Assembly: GCF_016862915.1 (NCBI RefSeq)
Contig: NZ_BONW01000011.1
Coordinates: 1-64,000, forward strand
Direction: 5' to 3'
Origin: Plantactinospora endophytica
GTDB taxonomy: Bacteria; Actinomycetota; Actinomycetes; Mycobacteriales; Micromonosporaceae
Length of the DNA stretch: 64,000 bases
Below the pieces are notes generated by a model, which had not been told where the DNA came from, ran no database searches, and saw nothing but the letters and a program-made list of their open reading frames with translations. The first letter of the stretch is position 1, and every line of letters starts with the position of its first letter. The position numbers and the translations under genes are program-made. Below are positions 1 through 7,129 of this stretch, one piece after another.

Positions 1-122
1 TCGCCGGCCCCGACGATCCCGTCCGGACCGCCGTCCTCGCCGGCCCCGACGATCCCGTCCGGACCGTCGTCCTCGCCGGCCCCGACGATCCCGTCCGGAC
101 CGTCGTCCTCGCCGGCCTCGAC
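1..122. repeat. 36-bp tandem repeat inside the sensor kinase gene
   Basis: About 3.4 near-identical 36-bp units (starting at 1, 37, 73 and a partial, diverging one at 109). The period is a multiple of three, so on the minus strand it encodes 12-residue Asp/Gly-rich units (GAGEDDGPDGIV) without breaking the kinase frame. The array continues beyond the left edge, so copy number is unknown. It sits in the catalytic ATPase domain just after the G2 box. Confidence 0.9.
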
Positions 123-1169
123 GATCCGGTACGCCACCAGGCCGCCCGCCTGGTCGGCGCGTTCCCGCAGCCCGGCCAGCCCGTGTCCGGGTACCGCCGA
201 CGGTCCGGTGTCCGGCTGCGCCCCGGGCGGCAGCGGGTTGTCGAGGGTGAGCAGCAGCGCGTCTGGTTCCCACTGGAGCCGTACCGTCACGGGCTGGCCG
301 GGGGCGTGCTTGAGGGCGTTCGTCAGCCCCTCCTCGACCACCCGGTACGCCGTCTGACCCGCCGGACCGGGCAGCGGACCGGGCGTACCGGCCTGGTGCA
401 GGGTCACCGGCATCCCGGCCGACCGGAACTCCGCCACCAGCGGGCCGATCCCGGCCAGGCCCGGTGACCGCTGGTCGGTCCCGTGGCCGCCGCGCAACGC
501 ACCGACCAACTCGTAGAGTTCGTCCAGCGCGCCACGCGCGGCGCCGGCGAGCTGGCGTACCGCCTGCCGCTGCACCGGCGGCAGCTCCGCCACCTCCAGC
601 GCGGCGGCCTGCACCGAGACGAGGCTGAGCCGGTGTCCGAGCGAGTCGTGCATGTCCCGGGCGATCCGCAGCCGCTCCCGGAGCTGCTCCTGCTCGGCCA
701 GCAGCTCCCGCTCCCGGCGGAGCTGCCGGTTGTGCCGGTCCAGGGTGGACACCAGCCGCTCGTGCTGGGCCAGGTAGCGCCCGGCCAGCACCGGTAGCAC
801 CGCGAAGACCAGGTACGTCGAGAGCAGGTTCGGGATCGTCCGGGGATCGGCCGGCGAGGTCACCAACTGGACGGCGAGCGATCCGGTGAGCGCCCCGGCC
901 AGCATCCCGGTGCCGGTGCGGGTCAACGACTCCCGACCCGCCTGGTAGGCGGCCCAGAGCAGCAGCACGTACCCGCCGTCGGAGAGCGCGACGAGCAGCA
1001 GCGCGGCCATCAGCGCGGCGACCGGCGCACGCTGGCGTACCAGGACGACCAGCGCCACCAGCGCGGCGTGCCCGACGATCGTCCAGGGCGAGACCCCGGC
1101 CCGCCCGCCGGCCAGCAGCATCGCGGTCTCGGCCAGCAGTACCAGCCCGGCCAGCAGGTGTCGGCGCAT
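1..1169 (-). CDS. Two-component sensor histidine kinase (HisKA_3 type), C-terminus cut by window edge
   Basis: Membrane sensor kinase of the NarL-partner class. Read from ATG at 1169 the protein opens with several hydrophobic segments (about residues 1-125), then a charged linker and the dimerisation/phosphoacceptor motif RDMHDSLGHRLSLV with the phospho-His near residue 174. The N box reads EEGLTNALKHA and a G box GHGLAGLRERA follows. After this point, where the last ATPase strands should come, the frame runs into a tandem repeat (DGPDGIVGAGED units) that continues to the window edge. A -10-like TAGCCT (1182-1177, minus strand) lies 7 nt before the ATG, so the mRNA is probably leaderless. It is divergent from an ABC exporter, which it may control through a response regulator lying to the left; that pairing is inference. 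The gene's end is not in the window. Confidence 0.85.
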   Translation of the reverse strand, partial: MRRHLLAGLVLLAETAMLLAGGRAGVSPWTIVGHAALVALVVLVRQRAPVAALMAALLLVALSDGGYVLLLWAAYQAGRESLTRTGTGMLAGALTGSLAVQLVTSPADPRTIPNLLSTYLVFAVLPVLAGRYLAQHERLVSTLDRHNRQLRRERELLAEQEQLRERLRIARDMHDSLGHRLSLVSVQAAALEVAELPPVQRQAVRQLAGAARGALDELYELVGALRGGHGTDQRSPGLAGIGPLVAEFRSAGMPVTLHQAGTPGPLPGPAGQTAYRVVEEGLTNALKHAPGQPVTVRLQWEPDALLLTLDNPLPPGAQPDTGPSAVPGHGLAGLRERADQAGGLVAYRIVEAGEDDGPDGIVGAGEDDGPDGIVGAGEDGGPDGIVGAG

Positions 1170-1283
1170 GCCAAGCAGGCTACGTCGGTCGACCACCGCC
1201 GGCACCGGCCGTCGACATTGGTGAACGCGGCCGGCGACTTTCGAGGACTGTCCCGGCGACCAGCGGTGCCTAGCGTGACGAGG
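1170..1283. promoter_or_regulatory. Divergent promoter region, both sides probably leaderless
   Basis: Between the kinase (minus) and the ABC ATPase (plus). On the plus strand TAGCGT at 1271-1276 is followed after 7 nt by GTG at 1284. On the minus strand TAGCCT (1182-1177) is followed after 7 nt by ATG at 1169. Neither start has a ribosome binding site upstream. The spacing TAnnnT-N7-start is the usual leaderless pattern of actinobacteria. Confidence 0.55.
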
Positions 1284-2288
1284 GTGATCGACGTGTGCAA
1301 TCTCAGCAAACGGTACGGGCGGATCCGTGCGGTCGACGACGTCTCCTTCACGGTCCGACCCGGTCAGGTGACCGGTTTCCTCGGACCGAACGGCGCGGGC
1401 AAGTCGACGACCATGCGGATGATGCTCGGCCTCGACCGGCCGAGCGCCGGACGGGTACTGATCGACGGTGTTCGCTATCCGGAGCAGGGCACCCCGCTGC
1501 GCCGGGTCGGCGCGCTGCTGGAGGCCCGGTCCGCGCACCCGGGACGCAGCGCGTACCACCACCTGCTGTGGCTGGCGCAGAGCAACGGGATCGGCCGTTC
1601 CCGGGTCGCCGAGGTGCTGACCCTGGTCGGCCTGGCGAGTGTGGCGAGGCGGCGGGTCGGCGGCTTCTCGCTCGGCATGGTGCAGCGGCTCGGCATCGCC
1701 GCCGCGCTGCTCGGGGACCCGCCGGTGCTGCTCTTCGACGAGCCGGTGAACGGGCTCGACCCGGAGGGCATCCGGTGGATCCGCGAGTTGATGCGAGGGC
1801 TCGCCGCGCAGGGGCGTACGGTCTTCGTCTCCAGCCACCTGATGAGCGAGATGGCGCTCACCGCCGACCACCTGGTGGTGATCGGTCGGGGCAGGCTGCT
1901 CGCCGACACCGGGATGCGGGAGTTCGTCGAGGCCAACTCCGGCTCGACCGTCCGGATCCGTACCCCGGAACCGGACCGGCTGCGGGCGGTACTGGTGGCG
2001 GCCGGTGTCCGGGTCGAGGCGGCGCCGGACGGGACGCTGCTGGCGTACGACAGCGAGGTTGCCCGGGTCGGCGAGCTGATCGCGGCCAACCGGCTCACCG
2101 TGCACGAGGTAGGCGTGCAGCGGGCCTCCCTGGAGGAGGCGTTCATGCGGCTCACCGCCTCGGCCGTGCACCACCGGGCGGAGTCGGATCCACGCGACGG
2201 CGGGAATGCCGTCGGAGACTTGGATCGACCTGGCGACGGGGATTCCGTCGGCGGCTCGGGTCGACCGGCCGGCGGGGCGCGGCGGTGA
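1284..2288 (+). CDS. ABC exporter ATP-binding protein
   Basis: ATPase subunit (334 aa) of a drug/bacitracin-type ABC exporter. Walker A GPNGAGKST is at about residues 35-43, the signature is FSLGMVQRL (a variant of LSGGM), and Walker B with the catalytic Glu is VLLFDEPVNGLDPEG. A switch His lies in FVSSHLMSE. A C-terminal extension of about 35 residues is Gly/Asp/Pro rich and repetitive. GTG 1284 is chosen because TAGCGT lies 7 nt upstream; GTG 1275 is in frame but overlaps that -10 element. The stop overlaps the permease start (GTGA), so the two are translationally coupled. Substrate is not predictable from sequence. Confidence 0.9.
   Translation: MIDVCNLSKRYGRIRAVDDVSFTVRPGQVTGFLGPNGAGKSTTMRMMLGLDRPSAGRVLIDGVRYPEQGTPLRRVGALLEARSAHPGRSAYHHLLWLAQSNGIGRSRVAEVLTLVGLASVARRRVGGFSLGMVQRLGIAAALLGDPPVLLFDEPVNGLDPEGIRWIRELMRGLAAQGRTVFVSSHLMSEMALTADHLVVIGRGRLLADTGMREFVEANSGSTVRIRTPEPDRLRAVLVAAGVRVEAAPDGTLLAYDSEVARVGELIAANRLTVHEVGVQRASLEEAFMRLTASAVHHRAESDPRDGGNAVGDLDRPGDGDSVGGSGRPAGGARR
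2180..2287 (+). repeat. Diverged 36-bp repeat in the ABC ATPase tail
   Basis: Three diverged units beginning GGATCCACGCG, GGATCGACCTGG and GGGTCGACCGG, about 36 bp apart, encode the Gly/Asp-rich tail of the ATPase. Unit length and residue composition resemble the 36-bp array in the divergent kinase gene at 1-122, but the units are far less alike. Confidence 0.55.
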
Positions 2289-3124
2289 CGGCGGCGACGG
2301 AACCGACGATGGCGGCGGGTGACCCGGCGCGGGGCGGGGCCGGCACGACCGGCACGGCCGGACTCGGCGCGGTGCTGCGGGCCGAGCTGACGAAGATCCG
2401 TACCGTCCGGTCGACCGTCTGGACCCTGCTGCCGACCTTCGTGGTCGGCGTCGGGATCAGCCTGCTGGCCGGGCTCAGCTTCGCCAGCCAGTCCCCGGAC
2501 CAGCAAAAGGGCTTCGACCCGCTGTTTCCCGCCTTCTACGGCCTGACGCTCGGGCAACTCCCCCTGGTGGTGTTCGGGGCGCTGGTGATGGCCGGCGAGT
2601 ACAGCTCCGGCACCATCCGGGCCACCCTGGTCGCGGTGCCGCGCCGGGGCCGCTGCTACGCCGGCAAGGTGCTCGCCACCGCCCTGTTCGCGTCCGCCGT
2701 CGCGCTGCCCACGGTGCTGGTCGGCTTCCTCGCCGCCCAGGCCGCGCTCGGCCGGTACGGTGTCGGCCTCGGCGCGGAGGGCGCGCTGCCCGCGCTGCTC
2801 GGCGGCTACCTGCACCTGGTGCTGCTCTGCCTGTTAGCCCTCGGAGTGGCGGCGATGCTGCGCAGCCCGGTGCGTTCGCTGGCGGTGCTGCTGCCGGTCT
2901 TCTTCCTCGGCTCGCAGGGCCTCGGCAACGTCCCCGGGGTACGCACCGTTACTCAGTACCTGCCGGACCAGACGAGCTGGGTGCTGCTGCACCTGGCCGG
3001 GTCGCAGGACGAGGCCCGCTGGGCCCGGGACTACGGCCCCTGGACCGGGCTCGGCCTCCTCGTGCTCTGGACCGCCGCCTCGCTGCTCGGCGGCTACCTG
3101 GTGTTGCGCCGCCGCGACGCCTGA
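2285..3124 (+). CDS. ABC exporter permease (ABC-2 type)
   Basis: Integral membrane partner (279 aa) of the preceding ATPase. The N-terminus is a short Ala/Gly-rich cytoplasmic stretch, then GAVLRAELTKIRTVRSTVWTLL, the hallmark start of ABC-2 permeases of actinobacteria. About six hydrophobic helices follow, with FYGLTLGQLPLVVFGALVMAGEYSSGTIRATL near residue 110, typical of the family. GTG 2285 overlaps the ATPase TGA; an ATG at 2309 is an alternative start. A 24-bp perfect palindrome 38 bp after the stop probably ends the operon. Confidence 0.88.
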   Translation: MTAATEPTMAAGDPARGGAGTTGTAGLGAVLRAELTKIRTVRSTVWTLLPTFVVGVGISLLAGLSFASQSPDQQKGFDPLFPAFYGLTLGQLPLVVFGALVMAGEYSSGTIRATLVAVPRRGRCYAGKVLATALFASAVALPTVLVGFLAAQAALGRYGVGLGAEGALPALLGGYLHLVLLCLLALGVAAMLRSPVRSLAVLLPVFFLGSQGLGNVPGVRTVTQYLPDQTSWVLLHLAGSQDEARWARDYGPWTGLGLLVLWTAASLLGGYLVLRRRDA

Positions 3125-3162
3125 CCGGCCCGGTTCCACCGGAGCCCGGAAACCCGACAAGG

Positions 3163-3186
3163 CCGGCCCCGGGCGCCCGGGGCCGG
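3163..3186. terminator. Perfect 24-bp GC palindrome, probable terminator
   Basis: Self-complementary stretch (arm CCGGCCCCGGGC) between the permease stop and the next gene. It could fold as a strong hairpin in RNA but has no loop spacer and no U tract, so termination is inferred from position only. Confidence 0.45.
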
Positions 3187-3210
3187 ACCGGGCCGGGGCA
3201 GGATGGGCGG

Positions 3211-3849
3211 ATGAGGGTCCGCCCGATCACGCCCGAACTGCTGGTGGAGGAGTTGGCCGGCCGGCTGGCCGGTGAACGTGGCGACGGCTGGCTGCGGGTC
3301 GCGGTGGACGGCCCGCCCGCCGCCGAGCCGGGTCGGCTCGCCGACGCGCTGGTCGACCCGCTGCGGGTGCGGGGCCGTCCGGCGGTACGGATCGACGCGG
3401 CGGACTTCCTCCGGCCGGCGTCGCTCCGCTACGAGCAGGGCCGGACCAACCCCGACGCGTACTACCTCGGCTGGCTGGACGAGGCGGGACTGCGCCGCGA
3501 GGTACTCGATCCCGCCGGGCCGGACGGTTCCGGACGGATCCTGCCGTCGCTGTGGAACGCCGAGACCGACCGGGCCACCCGGGCCGACTACCTCGTGCTG
3601 CCGCCGCACGGTGTGCTGCTGGTCAGCGGCCCGCTGCTGCTCGGCGGGGCCCTCCCGTTCGACCTCGCGGTCCACCTGGTGCTCTCGCCCGGCGCGCTGG
3701 CCCGGCGTACGCCCGCGGCGCAGCGCTGGACCCTGCCGGCGTTCGCCCGGTACGCCGACGAGGTCGGACCGGCGAGCTTCGCCGACGTGGTGGTCCGGCT
3801 GGACGACCCCCGGCATCCCGCACTTGTCGAACCGGAGACCGTCGGCTGA
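3211..3849 (+). CDS. Uridine kinase-like protein with degenerate P-loop
   Basis: 212-residue protein with the layout of the uridine kinase/nucleoside kinase family: a first strand RVAVDG, then DALVDPLR, the RIDAADFLRPAS block and the DAYYLGWLDEAGLRREVL block that follow the P-loop in actinobacterial homologues, and a late LLVSGPLLLGG strand. Where GxxxxGK[ST] should be, it reads DGPPAAEPGRLAD: the Gly-Lys-Ser/Thr is missing. Nucleotide phosphorylation by the usual mechanism is therefore doubtful. CAGGAT lies 6 nt before the ATG, so it is probably leaderless. It stands alone between the ABC operon and the DksA-like gene. Confidence 0.7.
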   Translation: MRVRPITPELLVEELAGRLAGERGDGWLRVAVDGPPAAEPGRLADALVDPLRVRGRPAVRIDAADFLRPASLRYEQGRTNPDAYYLGWLDEAGLRREVLDPAGPDGSGRILPSLWNAETDRATRADYLVLPPHGVLLVSGPLLLGGALPFDLAVHLVLSPGALARRTPAAQRWTLPAFARYADEVGPASFADVVVRLDDPRHPALVEPETVG

Positions 3850-4044
3850 CGCGTTCCGACCGTGCTGTCGGCGGGGCGCGGAGCGGGGCAGCACAGGCAG
3901 GGTCCACGGCAGGCCCGAGGGGCGGAAAAACCGGCGGTTTGCCGGCGACGGCGATGGGGTAATCGCGCTGCTCAGAACGGAGCGACCCGGACAGAACCGG
4001 CCAGCACCGCAGATCCGTTCCCACGACGGAAAGGCAGGCAGCGC

Positions 4045-4443
4045 ATGCTCGTCAACGAGGCAGTCGGCACCCGCCGCTCGGCGGTCGACAGCGACCAGAT
4101 CCGCCGCGCCCTCCAGTCGCGCTACGACGAGCTGACCGTCGAGTACGACGAGGCGTTGACGCAGAGCCAGGTACTGCGGCTGGTGGAGGTCGGCGACACG
4201 GCCGGCGACGACCAGGCGGACAGCGGTACGAAGACCGCCGAGCGGGACACCGCACAGTCACTGCTCCGGACGATCCTGGACCGGCGGGCCCAGTTCGAGC
4301 ACGCGCTGAACCGGCTCGCCGACGGCACGTACGGCTGGTGCGAGGGGTGCGGCGACTCGATCCCGGTGGAACGGCTGGAGATCTTCCCGTCCGCCACCAC
4401 CTGTGTCACCTGCAAGCAGTCGCGGGAACGCCGGGCGGCCTGA
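4045..4443 (+). CDS. DksA/TraR-type zinc-finger protein
   Basis: 132-residue protein. An N-terminal helical pair (about residues 15-90, with the acidic EYDEAL region between helices) precedes a four-Cys zinc finger: Cys99 and Cys102 (WCEGCGDSIP) and Cys120 and Cys123 (TCVTC). Family members bind RNA polymerase through the secondary channel and modulate transcription in stress. ATG 4045 has GGAAAGGCAG upstream as ribosome binding site. The coiled coil lacks the DxxDxA tip of enterobacterial DksA, so the precise role is open. Confidence 0.85.
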   Translation: MLVNEAVGTRRSAVDSDQIRRALQSRYDELTVEYDEALTQSQVLRLVEVGDTAGDDQADSGTKTAERDTAQSLLRTILDRRAQFEHALNRLADGTYGWCEGCGDSIPVERLEIFPSATTCVTCKQSRERRAA

Positions 4444-4516
4444 GCACGTCGGCCTGACCACGCAGGTGAATCCCGCCCGGCTTGCCCGCCCCGTCCGGGG
4501 CGGGTGAACTGGAGTC

Positions 4517-5386
4517 ATGGGGAACATAAAGGTCGGTACGGCGTCGTGGACCGATCGAACCCTGCTGGAGTCGGGCTGGTATCCGGCGAACGCGGACACC
4601 CCGGAGCGTCGGCTGGCCCACTACGCCACCCGGTTTCCGCTGGTCGAGGTCGACGCGACCTACTACTCGCCGCCCGCCGAGCGGACCGCCGAACTGTGGG
4701 TCGGGCGTACCCCGGGCGGGTTCACCTTCAACGTCAAGGCGTTCAGCCTGCTCACCGGGCACCCGACCCGGGTTTCCGCGCTCTACAAGGATCTGCGGCC
4801 GGAGACGGAGAAGAAGAACGTCTACCCGGGCGACCTGCCGGCACAGGCGTACGAGGAGGTGTGGACGCGGTTCCTCTCCGCGCTGGAGCCGCTGGCCGAG
4901 GCGGGCAAGCTCGGCGCGCTGCTGTTCCAGTTCCCGCCCTGGTTCACCATCCGGCGGGACAACAAGCAGTACCTGCTGGAGGTGCGGCGGCGCTGCGGCC
5001 CGCTCCGGCCGGTCTTCGAGTTCCGGCACGCCTCCTGGTTCGCCGAGGGCAACCGGGACGAGACGCTGGATTTCCTCCGCAAGCACGAGCTGGCGTACGT
5101 CTCGGTCGACATGCCGCAGGGGCACCGTTCCTCGATACCGCCGGTGCTGGCCGCCACCGCCGACCTGGCGGTGGTCCGGTTCCACGGGCACAGCGACAAG
5201 TGGACCAGCAAGGACATCTACCAGAAGTTCGGCTACCACTACTCGCAGCGGGAGATCGCGGACTGGGCCCCCAAACTGCGCAAACTGGCCGACGACGCGG
5301 CCGAGACGCACGTCCTGTTCAACAATTGCTACCGCGACTACGCACAGACGAACGCGGAACAGCTCAACGATCTCCTCAACGGCTGA
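4517..5386 (+). CDS. DUF72 (YecE-like) TIM-barrel protein, copy 1
   Basis: 289 aa. Starts KVGTASWTDRTLLESGWYP, the DUF72 signature, continues through FPLVEVDATYYSPP, TFNVKAF, LLFQFPPWF, PVFEFRHASWF and ends with VLFNNCYRDYAQTNA, all conserved strands of this barrel family. The family has no established biochemical activity. GGAG precedes ATG 4517. A second, shorter DUF72 gene lies 0.8 kb downstream on the opposite strand; the two differ much, so they belong to separate subfamilies rather than being a recent duplication. Confidence 0.88.
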   Translation: MGNIKVGTASWTDRTLLESGWYPANADTPERRLAHYATRFPLVEVDATYYSPPAERTAELWVGRTPGGFTFNVKAFSLLTGHPTRVSALYKDLRPETEKKNVYPGDLPAQAYEEVWTRFLSALEPLAEAGKLGALLFQFPPWFTIRRDNKQYLLEVRRRCGPLRPVFEFRHASWFAEGNRDETLDFLRKHELAYVSVDMPQGHRSSIPPVLAATADLAVVRFHGHSDKWTSKDIYQKFGYHYSQREIADWAPKLRKLADDAAETHVLFNNCYRDYAQTNAEQLNDLLNG

Positions 5387-5530
5387 CCCTTGGCCGCTGA
5401 CCCCTGACCCGCTGACCCCGCTCACCCCGCTGACTCCGCTGACCCTGCTGACCCCTGAACGGGGCTGGACGGCTGGACCGGCTGGACGGCTGGACGGTCC
5501 GGTCCCGGGTGCGGATTCACCCGTCCGGGG
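5387..5530. repeat. Short repeats CTGACC and GGCTGGAC in spacer
   Basis: Directly after the DUF72 stop come about eight imperfect copies of a CTGACCCC/CTGACTCC octamer-like unit (about 5389-5457), followed by GGCTGGAC units repeated about four times (about 5463-5496). No hairpin or coding potential is evident. Confidence 0.7.
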
Positions 5531-5604
5531 TGAATGGGCCTCACCCCGGGAACGGCGAGCATGGCAAGGGTGGGCAGTAGCCGAGACGGGACGGGGGATC
5601 AGTC

Positions 5605-6033
5605 GTGCCGAACAATTCGTACTCGGTCTTCGAGTCGTCACTGGACAAGACCAACCTCATCCTCAAGGACATCGAGCAGGCGTACGGGTGGCCGAAGGAG
5701 CGCCGCAACCAGTCGTACGCGGCCCTGCGGACCGTACTGCACCTGCTCCGGGACCGGCTGCCGGTGCAGGAGAGCGCGCACTTCGCGGCCCAGTTGCCGG
5801 CGCTGGTGCGCGGGATCTACTTCGAGGGCTGGGATCCGAGCGTCGTCCCGATCAAGCTGAACCGGGAGGAGTTCCTCTACGAGGTACGCGCCGGTTTCCC
5901 GTTCGACGTCGAGGGTGGCCCGGCGACCGTGGTGAACACGGTGCTGAACGCGTTGCGGCGGCACGTCACCGACGGCGAGTGGGACGACGTCAGGTCGACC
6001 ATGCCGAAGGACCTGACCACGATCATGCCGTAG
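5605..6033 (+). CDS. DUF2267 family protein
   Basis: 142 aa with the DUF2267 pattern: ILKDIEQAYGW near the start, a SYAALRTVLHLLRDRLPVQE helix, HFAAQLPALVRGIYFEGWDP in the middle and a final VLNALRRHVTDGEWDDVRSTMP helix pair. The family is small, helical and of unknown function, often found near stress genes in actinobacteria. Start GTG 5605 has ACGGGGGA about 5 nt upstream. It lies between two DUF72 genes and is convergent with the second; a hairpin at 6096-6116 separates them. Confidence 0.85.
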   Translation: MPNNSYSVFESSLDKTNLILKDIEQAYGWPKERRNQSYAALRTVLHLLRDRLPVQESAHFAAQLPALVRGIYFEGWDPSVVPIKLNREEFLYEVRAGFPFDVEGGPATVVNTVLNALRRHVTDGEWDDVRSTMPKDLTTIMP

Positions 6034-6095
6034 CCGGGGTCGCACCGGAGCGGGTCCGATTCCGGACCGGGTGCCGCCGTCCCGGTAACCGGACG

Positions 6096-6116
6096 CGGGG
6101 TGTGGCCAGCACCCCG
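6096..6116. terminator. Hairpin between convergent DUF2267 and DUF72 genes
   Basis: Stem CGGGGTG / CACCCCG (7 bp) around a 7-nt loop, placed between two converging stop codons. It can serve either direction. No U tract, as usual in this genome. Confidence 0.4.
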
Positions 6117-6150
6117 AGCCGGACCCGGATGGCCACGCGCCGGTCGGGTG

Positions 6151-6915
6151 TCACGGCGCCCGGCTGACCGGTACGCCCCGGCGCCGGGCGGTCGCGGCGA
6201 ACGTGCTCGCGTCGGTGATCGCGGCCCCGCCGGGGTCGTTGTTGAAGAAGACGAAGACCGGTTCGCCGCCCGGGGAGGCCGAGCCGGGGAAGGCCGTGCC
6301 GATCCGGTCGAGCCAGGAGCGCAGCGCCGTGCGGCCGTACCGTGGCCAGGGCTTGGCGCGGCCCTCGTGCAGCCGCAGGTAGCCGAAGTCGGCGGTCCGC
6401 CACAGCGGGGTGACCGGCCGGCCGCACCGGTCCGCCCAGCAGAGCGCCGCATTGTGCCGCTCCAGCACCTGCCGGGTCTGCGCCGTCCACCAGGACGCGT
6501 GCCTCGGCTCGACGGTCACCCGCACCTCGGCCGGGAACCGGGACAGCACCTCCGCCAGCGCCGCCGGGTTGGCCGGCAGGTTCGGTGGCAGCTGCAGCAG
6601 CACCGGACCGAGCCGGTCACCGAGTGCCCCGGCCCGGTCGAGGAACCGGGCCACCGGTTCGGCCGGTTCCCGCAGCCGCTTGATGTGCGTCAGGTACCGG
6701 CTCATCTTCACCCCGACGCAGAAGTCGTCCGGGGTACGCGAGCGCCAGCCGGCGAAGACGTCCCGTTCGGGCAGCCGGTAGAAGGCGTTGTTCACCTCGA
6801 CCGTGCCGAAGCGTTCGGCGTAGTGCTCCAGCCAGCGCCGTTGCGGCAGGCCGGTTGGATAGAACCGGCCCCGCCAGTCGCGGTACTGCCACCCGGAGGT
6901 GCCGACGAGGATCAT
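6151..6915 (-). CDS. DUF72 (YecE-like) TIM-barrel protein, copy 2
   Basis: 254 aa from ATG 6915. Begins MILVGTSGWQYRDWRGRFYP and carries VEVNNAFYRLP, CVGVKMSRYLTHIKRL, LLQLPPNLP, VTVEPRHASWW and FVFFNNDPGG, which are the conserved blocks of the standard DUF72 subfamily. Longer in-frame upstream sequence (to 7005) is Arg/Pro/Ser rich and overlaps a repeat, so it is excluded. Function in the family is unknown. It is convergent with the DUF2267 gene. Confidence 0.88.
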   Translation of the reverse strand: MILVGTSGWQYRDWRGRFYPTGLPQRRWLEHYAERFGTVEVNNAFYRLPERDVFAGWRSRTPDDFCVGVKMSRYLTHIKRLREPAEPVARFLDRAGALGDRLGPVLLQLPPNLPANPAALAEVLSRFPAEVRVTVEPRHASWWTAQTRQVLERHNAALCWADRCGRPVTPLWRTADFGYLRLHEGRAKPWPRYGRTALRSWLDRIGTAFPGSASPGGEPVFVFFNNDPGGAAITDASTFAATARRRGVPVSRAP

Positions 6916-6934
6916 CTCCGGCCAGTATGCCGGC

Positions 6935-7085
6935 TCGGCGCCGGATCCACCCGGCGACCGGTTCGGAGCCCGGCAGAGCGACCGGTTCGAAGGTGGGCGG
7001 AGCAACGATTCGAAGGTCGGCGGAGCGGCGGTTCGGAGGTCGTTGAGCGCCGGTCGGCGGAGCGGCGGTCGGAACGAGGAGATGC
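6935..7085. repeat. Imperfect tandem repeat upstream of DUF72 copy 2
   Basis: Units such as CGATTCGAAGGTCGGCGGAG and CGGTTCGAAGGTGGGCGGAG recur between the DUF72 start and the end of the GH3 gene, decaying to GGTCGGCGGAGCGGCGG units. It fills most of this 214-bp spacer, where the DUF72 promoter should be. Confidence 0.7.
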
Positions 7086-7129
7086 CCGGCGCACCGACCG
7101 CCGACCACCGGGGCGCCGGGCAGGCTCTG

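Noticed and set aside
1-122. CRISPR-like array
   Set aside because: Units are contiguous with no unique spacers; it is an in-frame coding minisatellite.
1068-1274. Extending the ABC ATPase upstream to 1068
   Set aside because: It would overlap the divergent kinase coding region; the extra residues are low complexity and the leaderless -10 at 1271-1276 fixes the start at 1284.
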